Origin: Deltaproteobacteria bacterium
GTDB lineage: Bacteria > Desulfobacterota > JADFVX01
Length of the DNA stretch: 64,000 nt
NCBI GenBank assembly: GCA_029860075.1
Contig: JAOUBX010000003.1
Coordinates: 62,001-126,000 of the forward strand
Direction: 5' to 3'
The notes under the pieces were generated by a model that was not told the DNA's origin, ran no database searches, and was given only the letters and a program-made list of their open reading frames with translations. Of the stretch, positions 55,937-64,000 are shown piece by piece (positions within the stretch are counted from its first letter, which is position 1; each line of letters begins with the position of its first letter). Made by a program: the position numbers and the translations under genes.

Positions 55937-56314
55937 TTATTTTAATTTTTTAGAACTCTGCTTTGCACCGGGAGCCCATCCTTCAACCTGACTATGACAT
56001 CTGTCACAATAAAGGGGCTCCCAGGCAATAATCCCGTTATGGCAGGCGCCACATTTTTCACCATTCATAATCATATTCATATCGATATTGTTTGCGCCGG
56101 CTTTCAATATGAATATATCTTCATGACAAACCTTGCACTTATACCTGATTCTATGAAACCAGTGAGGAAAAAGTACGTCCTTGACACCTGCCTTTCTCAT
56201 GCTGGAAGCAGATCTGTTCATGATAATGTCGCCATATTCAGCATTGACCGGTATGACATTAACGATAGATAGCGCAGCAATCAAACAAAGAACCATTACT
56301 ACTTTGCTAAACAT
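55937..56314 (-). CDS. Triheme c(7)-type cytochrome
   Basis: About 125 residues from the ATG at 56314, preceded by GGAG at six bases. Signal peptide (VVMVLCLIAALSIVNVIPVN), then three hemes CKVCH, CGACH and CDRCH in the same frame of residues as the paralog at 39804-40196: DVLFPHWFHRIRYKCKVCHE, IFILKAGANNIDMNMIM, HNGIIAWEPLYC. It ends in a lysine-rich tail. It is co-transcribed with the hexaheme gene 20 bases downstream. Confidence 0.92.
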   Translation of the reverse strand: MFSKVVMVLCLIAALSIVNVIPVNAEYGDIIMNRSASSMRKAGVKDVLFPHWFHRIRYKCKVCHEDIFILKAGANNIDMNMIMNGEKCGACHNGIIAWEPLYCDRCHSQVEGWAPGAKQSSKKLK

Positions 56315-56716
56315 AGTCTTCTCCAATTCTCTAATTATATTTGGGGGTTCTTTAGCACTTAACAAGAATAAGTTCCCCTTTTAATGAAACTCAGTTTTGC
56401 AACACTGATTGAGATAAGACTGCTTTAAAAAGGGTTCAAAAAAAATTGGATTTTGATTTAAAACAAAAGAAGGGAATCTCTAATCATCGGGGGGATAATG
56501 TAAGGCGTCTGGAAAGTCAGGTTCAAGGCAAAAATTGCGGACTATAACAAGTCTGCCTGTAAAAATTGCATGCCGGAATGTCGCTTTTTTGAAGCTGCAC
56601 ATGCCGTTCATAAATGGCAACGGGCGCCCTTAAATGTCAAGACAATAAGCGATGAGAAGAACCGTTTAATCTAAAAGGTTAAATAATTTGATTATGAAAT
56701 TACTCTGATCTTATAA
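56315..56716. other. Intergenic region, 402 bases
   Basis: It lies between the heme-sensing kinase and the cytochrome genes. No gene is supported. A plus-strand frame around 56500-56672 contains ACKNCMPECRFFEAAH but has no start codon. The promoter of the cytochrome pair is presumably here; no confident boxes were found. Confidence 0.5.
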
Positions 56717-58177
56717 TTAATTACCGCTAAATCGTTGGAGTTCCACCGAAAAAGTACTCCCTTTTCCCGGGTCACTGGAGATGTCGATATTTCCATTCAT
56801 CGCTTCCATCAGGTTCTTGCAGATAACAAGACCGATACCAAGGCCCTCTACACCACTATTTTCAGCGCCAACACGTTCAAAGGGCTGAAAAAGATCCTTT
56901 ACCTGTTTATCATCCAGCCCATGGCCTGAATCAAAAATACTAATTCTGACGTTGTCATTCTTTTTGATATTAACCGTTATTTCAACCCTTCCATTTTCAC
57001 GGTTATATTTAATAGCATTTGACAGAAGATTTATAATTACCTGTTTCAAACTTTTTTTATCTGCAAAAACATAAATATTTTTTTCCTTTTCTTCATAAGA
57101 AACAGTAATATTTTTTCCTTCGGCAAGCGGATTTATCAGCCGGCATGAGGCTGAAATTATCTCGTGAACAGATACAGGTTCAATATCCAGTTTCAAACAG
57201 CCCGATTCGATTTTAGACAGGTCAAGCACTTCATTGATGAGCGCGAGCAGATGACTTCCCGCTCCCGTAATTTCCTTGCAATAATCCTTTTCTGTTTCTG
57301 TTTTTAAATTAGAATTCAGTAATTGACCAAATCCCATAATTGCATTGAGAGGCGTTCTTAATTCATGGCTCATTTTGGAAAGAAATTCTGTTTTTGCCTG
57401 ACTTGCTTTCTCTACTCTCCCCTTTTCACGTTCAAGCTGAAAAGTTCTCAGTCTTACAGCTTCTTCCAGAACTAAAGACTGTTTCCTGTGTCTGGCTATC
57501 ATAGATACGAGGCCACCAACACAAAAGAAAGCAAGGATTGAATATAGAGCAGCAGTAATCTGAAGATCGTCTTTTGTAGAATTTATAACTGAATCGAGAG
57601 GAACCGTTATATCAAGAACCCCTCTAACATCATTTATTTTCCAGGCTCTATTCGGTGAATCCGGGTGTTGGTTATGACAATCGATACAGCTTTCTCTCAT
57701 CCTGTCGGCAACAGCATAGCGCAAAACCTTATACCCCTTTTTGCCTTCAAATTGATAAAAGGGCTGATCCGGATCTTTATTTAAGGCCTTCCATGCTTTT
57801 CGGGAGAAATCATCCTTAAGACCTCCACCCTCCTTCCTCCATGGAAAAGGATAAGGACTATAAAGACGAGCCGTTGCACCCGAACCGATTTCACCTATTT
57901 TTTGACCAAGGAGGATACTAAGCGTTGCAGGGAGAGGTATGGCTCTCTCTTTTCTGTAGTAATCATGAGTAACCTCCAGACCAAAAGATTCTGCCGCTTT
58001 AACTACTTCTGAAGAATATAAGGTTCTGAATGCTATAATAGAATCACTATATAATTTGGCGTAATTAAGGCTCGATTTTTCTACCACATTCGATTGGAGC
58101 ACCTTGACGTGCCATATCATGCCTGATGCAATGACGGTAAAAAAAAGAAAAATAAATATGGCTGTGCGGATTTTCAT
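56717..58177 (-). CDS. Histidine kinase with periplasmic c-heme sensor domain (Tll0287/DUF3365-like)
   Basis: A 486-residue membrane kinase. A membrane helix about 5-25 is followed by a periplasmic Tll0287-like domain about 30-200 with one heme motif: YAVADRMRESCIDCHNQHPD then SPNRAWKINDVRGVLDITVP. A second helix about 208-232, a coiled coil, HisKA with [20 protein letters not shown] and HATPase (NLLSNAIKYN, FDSGHGLDD, GLGIGLVICKNLMEAMNG) complete it. No receiver is fused, unlike the array at 1-33 kb, and no regulator gene is adjacent. A covalently bound heme outside the membrane suits sensing of redox state, a gas or periplasmic electron flow. Placement next to two cytochrome genes supports that. 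Confidence 0.9.
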   Translation of the reverse strand: MKIRTAIFIFLFFTVIASGMIWHVKVLQSNVVEKSSLNYAKLYSDSIIAFRTLYSSEVVKAAESFGLEVTHDYYRKERAIPLPATLSILLGQKIGEIGSGATARLYSPYPFPWRKEGGGLKDDFSRKAWKALNKDPDQPFYQFEGKKGYKVLRYAVADRMRESCIDCHNQHPDSPNRAWKINDVRGVLDITVPLDSVINSTKDDLQITAALYSILAFFCVGGLVSMIARHRKQSLVLEEAVRLRTFQLEREKGRVEKASQAKTEFLSKMSHELRTPLNAIMGFGQLLNSNLKTETEKDYCKEITGAGSHLLALINEVLDLSKIESGCLKLDIEPVSVHEIISASCRLINPLAEGKNITVSYEEKEKNIYVFADKKSLKQVIINLLSNAIKYNRENGRVEITVNIKKNDNVRISIFDSGHGLDDKQVKDLFQPFERVGAENSGVEGLGIGLVICKNLMEAMNGNIDISSDPGKGSTFSVELQRFSGN

Positions 58178-58302
58178 ATTGGCGAGAACTCAATTTATCT
58201 AAAATAGCTGAGGTAAAACTAAAAACCCGGAAAGAACAGGACAAAGACTTGTATTTTTTTAACGCATGTAAAAAGCAGGAGGAATATCAATTATTGTCAA
58301 AT

Positions 58303-58542
58303 CTACTTTCTCACTTTTTTCACAAAACGCTCTATCCCCCTTGAAATATCTGATATAACTTCCCTACCTCTTTCCCTGACAATCTTGTTTGCTTCCAAAA
58401 CTACCCTTTCAGCCCCGGAATCGAGTGTATTTTCATCTATTCCACTTTTTCCCTCTTTTGAAAGCTTGTATTTTATAACAGACCTGGCCAGATCTTTTTC
58501 TCTATTTTCAATCCACTTTTTTGCTTTATCAAAATTACTCAT
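58303..58542 (-). CDS. Small charged protein, unknown function
   Basis: A 79-residue, probably helical cytoplasmic protein rich in Lys, Arg and Glu (SNFDKAKKWIENREKDLARS, VVLEANKIVRERGREVI, IERFVKKVRK). A good GAGGAT site precedes its ATG, and it follows the PilZ gene by 12 bases, so it is a real last gene of the dnaE-accA-cysS-pilZ unit. No known family recognised. Confidence 0.7.
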   Translation of the reverse strand: MSNFDKAKKWIENREKDLARSVIKYKLSKEGKSGIDENTLDSGAERVVLEANKIVRERGREVISDISRGIERFVKKVRK

Positions 58543-58554
58543 AATATCCTCGAT

Positions 58555-59046
58555 TCAAATCCACCTGAGACCGGCTAAAACTTTTTCAACCCGGGAAAAA
58601 CACCATACTATCTCTGCTTTTTTGTCACTAACCTGAAGCTCATCGATAGTAACCTTAACCCTGGTCCCTGCCGCCAGATTGGGTCCCTTATAATTAATGC
58701 CAAGCCCTCCGGCAGAGATATCACTAGTTTCACCATAAATAAGCGAGTTTTTATCACTCTCCCCTTCTATCAACTTAAGTATACACCTTTTCTTTATCTT
58801 AAAACGTACATGAACTCTTAAATTGACGGGATTCTTTTTTTCTTCTTCTCTCCCCTCTTCGTACTCTTTCCTGGATATTGCCTTAACCATGGTAATAGCA
58901 TAACCGAGTTCGCCGATCGTCATACCAGGCTCTCCCTCAAGCATATCAAAGAGATGCACTGAATTATCTGCCTTTAGATACCGGATTATCTGAAAATTCT
59001 TTTCAGCTCTTCTGTGCCCTGTTTCGATGACGACCTTGTAAAACAT
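58555..59046 (-). CDS. PilZ-domain protein (putative cyclic-di-GMP binder)
   Basis: A 163-residue protein from the ATG at 59046, which overlaps the cysS stop by one base (TGATG). The C-terminal half is a PilZ domain: the basic switch region NLRVHVRFKIKKRC, then GETSDISAGGLGINYKG (the D/NxSxxG motif) and VKVTIDELQVSDKKAEIVWC. The N-terminal half (RRAEKNFQIIRYLKADNSVH, EGEPGMTIGELGYAITMVKA) is unrecognised. The RxxxR motif is not textbook, so binding of cyclic-di-GMP is likely but not certain. Coupling to cysS is probably incidental. Confidence 0.82.
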   Translation of the reverse strand: MFYKVVIETGHRRAEKNFQIIRYLKADNSVHLFDMLEGEPGMTIGELGYAITMVKAISRKEYEEGREEEKKNPVNLRVHVRFKIKKRCILKLIEGESDKNSLIYGETSDISAGGLGINYKGPNLAAGTRVKVTIDELQVSDKKAEIVWCFSRVEKVLAGLRWI

Positions 59047-60530
59047 CAAATCTTAATTTCCCAGCTTGTCCCCTCCGGTCCATCCTTTAGGATCACCCCC
59101 ATCCTCTGTAGTTTATCTCTTATTTCATCAGATTTTTGCCAGTTTTTTGCCTCTCTCGCTCTTATCCTCTCCGTAACAAGGACTTTTACTTCTTCCTCAT
59201 CAATTTTTTGCCCCTCACTTCTTTTCTGCCGGATTTTTTTGAAGAATTGTTCAGGTTCATGGCCAAGAATCCCCATTACCTCTCCAAGCGTTTCAAATCT
59301 TCTTTTTCCCTCTTCCAGAATTTCAACAGCCTTTGCTGTTCTTCTAAAATCATGAGAATTGATCCAGCGGTTTATGGCCCTTACCGTATCAAAGATAGCG
59401 GCAATGGCTGCGGCTGAGTTAAAATCATCATCCATAGCTTCAGTAAATCTTTCCACCAGGGAATGGATGAGCTCTTCCGCTTCGCCATCATAATCGTCTC
59501 CTTCTCTGGGCCCTGATCCTTCATGGCCGGCACTGCCATCGATAATGGAATTCATCGTCTTAAGTGTCGTATAGATCTTTTCAAGGGCTCTTTCCGTTTC
59601 TTTCAGATTGCGGTCCGAATAATCGATAGGGCTTCTATAGTGCGTTGTAAGCAGAAAGAAACGAAGCACTTCCGGTTCATAAAGCTTAAGTATATCTCTT
59701 ATGGTAAAAAAATTACCGAGTGACTTGGACATTTTTTCTTCGTTAACATTAACAAAACCGTTATGAAGCCAATATTTGGCAAAGGGTTTGCCACTGGCGC
59801 CTTCCGACTGGGCTACTTCATTTTCATGATGCGGAAAAATAAGGTCTTTTCCTCCACCATGGATATCAAAACTCTTCCCAAGGTGCTTGCAACTCATGGC
59901 TGAACATTCTATATGCCAACCGGGGCGGCCTTTTCCCCAGGGCGATTCCCACCAGGGCTCGCCTTCCTTGCTTGACTTCCAGAGCGCAAAATCGAGGGGA
60001 TTTTTCTTCCTCTCATCCACATCGACTCTCGCACCGGAAATAAGGTCTTCCGTCTTTCTGCCCGACAGTTTTCCATATTCACTAAAGCTCTCAACAAGGT
60101 AATAAACATCACCATCAATAACATAGGCATGCCCCTTTTTGATAAGATCTTCGATAATGTGAATGATTTCATCAATATGTTCTGTAGCCTTCGGTTCACA
60201 GGTAGGAGGTTTGTTACCAATATCGAGCATGTCATCATGGAAACTCTTTATGTAGCGTCTTGTAATTTCACTATAATGAACACCCTCTTCGTTGGCTCTT
60301 TTAATAATTTTGTCATCAATATCAGTAATGTTCCTCACATACGTTACATGATAACCCTTAAATAGAAGATATCTGAATATCATATCAAAAACAATACTCG
60401 CTCTTGCATGTCCCATATGACAAACATCATATACGGTAGGACCGCAAACATACATGCCCACCCTATTTTCTTCCATGGGGACAAAGGTCTCTTTTTTCTT
60501 TTTTAAGGTATTGTAAATTCTAAGTGTCAT
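59046..60530 (-). CDS. cysS: Cysteine--tRNA ligase
   Basis: A 494-residue class I aminoacyl-tRNA synthetase charging tRNA-Cys. Motifs: MYVCGPTVYDVCHMGHARAS with the HIGH-type HMGH and first zinc Cys, GRPGWHIECSAMSCKHLG and FDIHGGGKDLIFPHHENEVA for the zinc/cysteine site, and KMSKSLGNF for the KMSKS loop. The C-terminal anticodon-binding helices are complete (WQKSDEIRDKLQRMGVILKD). Length is normal. The start lies 2 bases after the accA stop. Confidence 0.96.
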   Translation of the reverse strand: MTLRIYNTLKKKKETFVPMEENRVGMYVCGPTVYDVCHMGHARASIVFDMIFRYLLFKGYHVTYVRNITDIDDKIIKRANEEGVHYSEITRRYIKSFHDDMLDIGNKPPTCEPKATEHIDEIIHIIEDLIKKGHAYVIDGDVYYLVESFSEYGKLSGRKTEDLISGARVDVDERKKNPLDFALWKSSKEGEPWWESPWGKGRPGWHIECSAMSCKHLGKSFDIHGGGKDLIFPHHENEVAQSEGASGKPFAKYWLHNGFVNVNEEKMSKSLGNFFTIRDILKLYEPEVLRFFLLTTHYRSPIDYSDRNLKETERALEKIYTTLKTMNSIIDGSAGHEGSGPREGDDYDGEAEELIHSLVERFTEAMDDDFNSAAAIAAIFDTVRAINRWINSHDFRRTAKAVEILEEGKRRFETLGEVMGILGHEPEQFFKKIRQKRSEGQKIDEEEVKVLVTERIRAREAKNWQKSDEIRDKLQRMGVILKDGPEGTSWEIKI

Positions 60531-60532
60531 TT

Positions 60533-61498
60533 TTATCCTTTAAAATGGCCAAGTTGTCTGAACTTGTTATAACGTCTTTCAAGCAGTTCATCTACAGAGA
60601 GACACTCCAGGTCTTTCATTGCAGCCAGGATATTCTCTTCCAGAAATAAAGCCGCCTGCTTATGATCACGGTGAGCGCCCCCAACCGGTTCGGGGATAAC
60701 ATTATCAATGACCCCCAGATCTTTCAGGTTTGCAGCGGTAATTTTGAGAGCCTCAGCGGCGTCGCCTGCCTTTTCTCCACTTTTCCAGAGAATAGCGGCA
60801 CAACCTTCAGGTGAAATAACAGAATAAATGGAATTTTCCATCATCTGCACACTGTCTCCCACTCCAAGAGCAAGCGCGCCACCACTGCCACCTTCACCGA
60901 TGACAATGCAAATAATGGGTACCTTAAGCATAGACATTTCTCTTAAATTCCTGGCAATGGCTTCTCCCTGTCCTCTTTCTTCAGCACCTATTCCCGGATA
61001 AGCGCCCGGTGTATCGATGAAAGTTATTATCGGTTTATTGAACCTTTCCGCCATTTCCATCACCCGCAGCGCTTTCCTGTATCCTTCCGGGTTGGGCATT
61101 CCAAAATTCCTGTAGATCTTTTCATTGGTATTCCTCCCCTTCTGGTGACCAATAACGAAGACCGTTTTGCCCTTGAGCTTTCCCATTCCTGCCACGATGG
61201 CAGGGTCATCCTTGAAATTTCTGTCTCCATGAAGTTCCATAAAATCATCAAAAAGAAGATCAATATAGTCAAGTGAGTAGGGACGGTTTGGATGACGGGA
61301 GAGTTGCGTTCTCTGAAGACTCGACATATTGGAAAAGATGTTTTTCCTTAACTTATCAGCCTTTTTTTCAAGTTTTTTTAATTCTGAATCGGCTTCGCTG
61401 CTTTCGCCTGCCAATAACTTTAATTCTTCAATCTTCTTTTCCAGCTCTATGAGCGGTTTTTCAAATTCCAGTGCCTGAATATTCACATTAAACTCCAT
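60533..61498 (-). CDS. accA: Acetyl-CoA carboxylase carboxyltransferase subunit alpha
   Basis: A 321-residue subunit that, with AccD, moves the carboxyl group from biotin to acetyl-CoA for fatty acid synthesis. Typical sequence: [18 protein letters not shown] at the N-terminus, [58 protein letters not shown] and [15 protein letters not shown]. Its ATG overlaps the dnaE stop by one base (TAATG). dnaE next to accA is a common arrangement in bacteria. Confidence 0.96.
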   Translation of the reverse strand: MEFNVNIQALEFEKPLIELEKKIEELKLLAGESSEADSELKKLEKKADKLRKNIFSNMSSLQRTQLSRHPNRPYSLDYIDLLFDDFMELHGDRNFKDDPAIVAGMGKLKGKTVFVIGHQKGRNTNEKIYRNFGMPNPEGYRKALRVMEMAERFNKPIITFIDTPGAYPGIGAEERGQGEAIARNLREMSMLKVPIICIVIGEGGSGGALALGVGDSVQMMENSIYSVISPEGCAAILWKSGEKAGDAAEALKITAANLKDLGVIDNVIPEPVGGAHRDHKQAALFLEENILAAMKDLECLSVDELLERRYNKFRQLGHFKG

Positions 61499-64000
61499 TA
61501 TTGAAAAGTAACTACCTTATATCCGAAAAGTTTCTCCACATCTCTTAACATTTCATCACTGGGGCTGATCCCGTGCCCTTCAGACAATGAAATAACGGTC
61601 TCACTCCTGTTAGGAATGACGACATGAATGAAGGGTGTGCAAGTACCTTTATGCATAGCTATAATTTCTTTAAGCTGATGAATTTGTTCTTTTTCAAGTC
61701 CCGGGGTAGTTAACCTGAAATGAACGCTTTTTGTCTTTGTTTCTCTCACTTCCTTCAGGGGCGTCACCTCGGAAGCAATCAATTTCACACTATCTTCACC
61801 AACATCTGTTCTCCCTTTAAAGAGCAAGGGTTCTTCACTTTTTAGATGATAGGAAGATTCTTTAAATGTTTCCGGAAAGACAACAGCCTCTATGGTTCCT
61901 TTCATATCCTCAAGAGTTACAAAAGCCATTTTATCCCCTTTTTTAGTCACCATTTCCTTAATAGCAGCAACAATACCGCAAATACTGACTTCCGTACCAT
62001 CAGATACATCACAGATATTTACCGTATCGGCGGTGGCATAGCGTTCCATATCTGCACTACAACTCGCTAAAGGATGCCCCGTTATGTAAAAGCCGAGACT
62101 TTCTTTCTCAAAAGTAAGCAATTCATTTTCAGGCCATTCTTCCAGGTCAGGCAGGGCAGTATGGGTGTGCGTCTCGCGCTCCTGGGCCTGAAAAGCACCA
62201 AACATATTTGACTGACCACTCAGCCTGTCTTTCTGTAAAACTTGTGCACCCTCCATGGCCTCTTCCAGAACATTGATCATTTGCGACCTTTTTGCGCCTG
62301 TCTTATCAAATGCTCCACACTTGACAAGGCTTTCAATAACCCGCTTATTGACCTTTCTAAGATCAACATTTTCACAAAATTCAAAAATGGAATCAAATTT
62401 ACCATTTTTTTCCCTTGCCTCGATAATTGCATCGATAGCTGCCGACCCTACATTTTTTACACCCCCCAATCCAAATCGGATGGCTTCTCCCACGACAGAG
62501 AAGAATTTCATACTGCTGTTTATTTCAGGAGGAAGCACCTCTATTCCCATATCCCTGCATTCATTGATATTTTTCAGCACTTTATCCGTATTTTCCATAT
62601 CTTCGGTAAGGAGCGCAGCCATAAACTCGACAGGATAATGAGCCTTCAAATAGGCGGTTCGATATGATACAAGGGCATAAGCGGCACTGTGCGACTTATT
62701 AAAACCATATTCGGCAAATTTGGCCATAAGATCAAAGACCTTCTCCGCCTTATTAATATTAACCTTATTAGCCTTGGCTCCTTCAAGGAATTTTTCCTTC
62801 TGCTTGGCCATTTCCTCGGCCTTCTTTTTACCCATTGCTCTACGAAGAATATCGGCGTCACCAAGTGTAAAACCTGCCAAAACAGAAGCGATCTTCATGA
62901 CCTGCTCCTGATATACGATTACGCCGTATGTATCCTTAAGAATCGGTTCCAGTTGCGGCAGATCATAGATAATATCCGTTTTTCCATGTTTCCTTTTTAT
63001 AAAATCATCAACCATGCCGCTGCCGAGAGGACCGGGCCTGTAGAGAGCCACAAGAGCAATGATGTCTTCAAAAGTGCTCGGTTTCATCTTGACAAGCAGT
63101 TCCTTCATACCGGAACTTTCAAGCTGGAAAACACCTGTCGTCCCACCCAATGTGAGAAGCTCATAAGTTTTCAAATCATCCATGGGCAGGTCATCAATAT
63201 CAAAGTCAGGGTTCTTGCCGGACCGGATAAGATTTACAGCACCTTCAATAACAGTAAGCGTCTTTAGTCCAAGAAAATCAAATTTAATCAACCCGATTTT
63301 TTCAACATCATTCATTGTAAACTGGGTCGTAATACTGCCACCTTTTTGATCTTTATAAAGGGGAAGGTATTCTACGAGAGGAAGATTTGAAATAACGACG
63401 CCAGCTGCATGGGTTGAGGCATGTCTCGTCAAGCCCTCCAATACCCTTGCCGTATCGAGAAGGTTTTTATAGAGGGGATTTTCATCCATCGCTTCCTGGA
63501 GCTTCGGCTCCTGGCGGATGGCCTCATCGAGTTTAATATTTAAGGCATTAGGTACAAGTTTGGCCAATTTATCTACTTCACCATAAGGTACAGCCATTGC
63601 CCTGCCCACATCTCTGATGACAGCCTTTGCCTGCATAGTACCGAAGGTTATGATCTGAGCTACATTTTCTTTTCCATACTTGTCGCTTACATACCTGATA
63701 ACTTCATCCCTGCCGTTAATGCAAAAATCGATATCAATATCAGGCATGGAGACCCTTTCAGGGTTAAGAAACCTTTCAAATAGAAGGTCATAGGGGATGG
63801 GGTCAATGTCTGTTATTTTAAGGGCATAGGCCACGAGAGATCCGGCGGCTGAGCCTCTCCCCGGTCCAACGGGGATGTCTCTATCTTTGGCATAGCGTAT
63901 AAAATCGGAAACAATGAGAAAGTAACCGGGGAAGCCCATGCTGTTAATAATCTCTAATTCTTCTTCCAGCCTCTCCCTGTAGACACTCTCCATCTGACTG
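61498..64000 (-). CDS. dnaE: DNA polymerase III alpha subunit, 5' end outside window
   Basis: The replicative polymerase catalytic subunit. The frame is open to the right edge; about 833 codons are present and the N-terminal PHP domain and part of the palm (about 330 residues) are missing. Visible: [40 protein letters not shown], catalytic [83 protein letters not shown] and the C-terminal OB fold. The internal ATG at 63991-63993 is not the true start. Confidence 0.96.
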   Translation of the reverse strand, partial: SQMESVYRERLEEELEIINSMGFPGYFLIVSDFIRYAKDRDIPVGPGRGSAAGSLVAYALKITDIDPIPYDLLFERFLNPERVSMPDIDIDFCINGRDEVIRYVSDKYGKENVAQIITFGTMQAKAVIRDVGRAMAVPYGEVDKLAKLVPNALNIKLDEAIRQEPKLQEAMDENPLYKNLLDTARVLEGLTRHASTHAAGVVISNLPLVEYLPLYKDQKGGSITTQFTMNDVEKIGLIKFDFLGLKTLTVIEGAVNLIRSGKNPDFDIDDLPMDDLKTYELLTLGGTTGVFQLESSGMKELLVKMKPSTFEDIIALVALYRPGPLGSGMVDDFIKRKHGKTDIIYDLPQLEPILKDTYGVIVYQEQVMKIASVLAGFTLGDADILRRAMGKKKAEEMAKQKEKFLEGAKANKVNINKAEKVFDLMAKFAEYGFNKSHSAAYALVSYRTAYLKAHYPVEFMAALLTEDMENTDKVLKNINECRDMGIEVLPPEINSSMKFFSVVGEAIRFGLGGVKNVGSAAIDAIIEAREKNGKFDSIFEFCENVDLRKVNKRVIESLVKCGAFDKTGAKRSQMINVLEEAMEGAQVLQKDRLSGQSNMFGAFQAQERETHTHTALPDLEEWPENELLTFEKESLGFYITGHPLASCSADMERYATADTVNICDVSDGTEVSICGIVAAIKEMVTKKGDKMAFVTLEDMKGTIEAVVFPETFKESSYHLKSEEPLLFKGRTDVGEDSVKLIASEVTPLKEVRETKTKSVHFRLTTPGLEKEQIHQLKEIIAMHKGTCTPFIHVVIPNRSETVISLSEGHGISPSDEMLRDVEKLFGYKVVTFQ

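Noticed and set aside
56500-56672. Plus-strand frame with ACKNCMPECRFFEAAH
   Set aside because: The Cys pattern caught the eye, but the frame has no start codon and begins at a stop; probably chance.
1-64000. CRISPR arrays, tRNA/rRNA genes, transposases, known defence systems
   Set aside because: None was seen; the repeats present are too few and irregular for a CRISPR array and no transposase-like frame was found.

Overview
The window looks like chromosomal DNA of an anaerobic, cytochrome-rich Gram-negative bacterium. Desulfobacterota/Desulfuromonadota-like (former Deltaproteobacteria) is the best guess: it has c(7)-type triheme cytochromes, a complete Flx-Hdr electron-transfer operon, outer-membrane porin and TonB receptor genes, very large hybrid histidine kinases, and a dnaE-accA-cysS housekeeping block. 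The lineage is inferred from gene content only; no rRNA or tRNA gene was seen.

Region 1 (1-33 kb, almost all minus strand) is an array of sensor proteins. Six hybrid histidine kinases (the first cut by the window edge) share nearly the same C-terminal half: HisKA, HATPase, receiver and a conserved tail of about 65 residues. Each carries a different N-terminal sensor: SBP_bac_3 plus PAS, a periplasmic loop plus HAMP plus PAS, CHASE plus PAS, three SBP_bac_3 domains plus PAS and GAF, a truncated Ser/Thr-kinase plus AAA ATPase plus GAF and PAS, and CHASE-like plus SBP_bac_3 plus two PAS. A seventh, more divergent kinase (29835-32783) has a YfiR/DUF4154 sensor and a long coiled coil. Mixed in are a free NMT1/SsuA-like binding protein, a receiver-HisKA_2 kinase with a single-domain receiver, a frameshifted receiver gene, a decayed kinase remnant, a DcaP-like porin and a c-type cytochrome lipoprotein.

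Region 2 (33-39.6 kb) holds a TonB-dependent receptor, two decayed gene scraps, an M20-type amidohydrolase, DNA polymerase IV and an outer-membrane-like protein.

Region 3 (39.8-58.2 kb) is the energy-metabolism core. Two clusters of c(7)-type multiheme cytochromes flank a minus-strand operon of twelve genes: malate dehydrogenase, two-subunit class I fumarase, HdrC, HdrB, HdrA, MvhD/FlxD, two Flx-type iron-sulfur proteins, FlxA, and a soluble fumarate-reductase-like iron-sulfur and flavoprotein pair. It starts at a promoter that contains a perfect 15-bp palindrome and ends at a strong hairpin terminator. The gene set suggests a soluble, possibly electron-bifurcating route linking malate/fumarate/succinate to NADH and ferredoxin. 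A c-heme-sensing histidine kinase lies next to the second cytochrome cluster.

Region 4 (58.3-64 kb, minus strand) is a housekeeping operon: dnaE (5' part outside the window), accA, cysS, a PilZ protein and a small charged protein.

Noncoding gaps between the sensor genes hold dispersed GC-rich repeats and a long imperfect palindrome.
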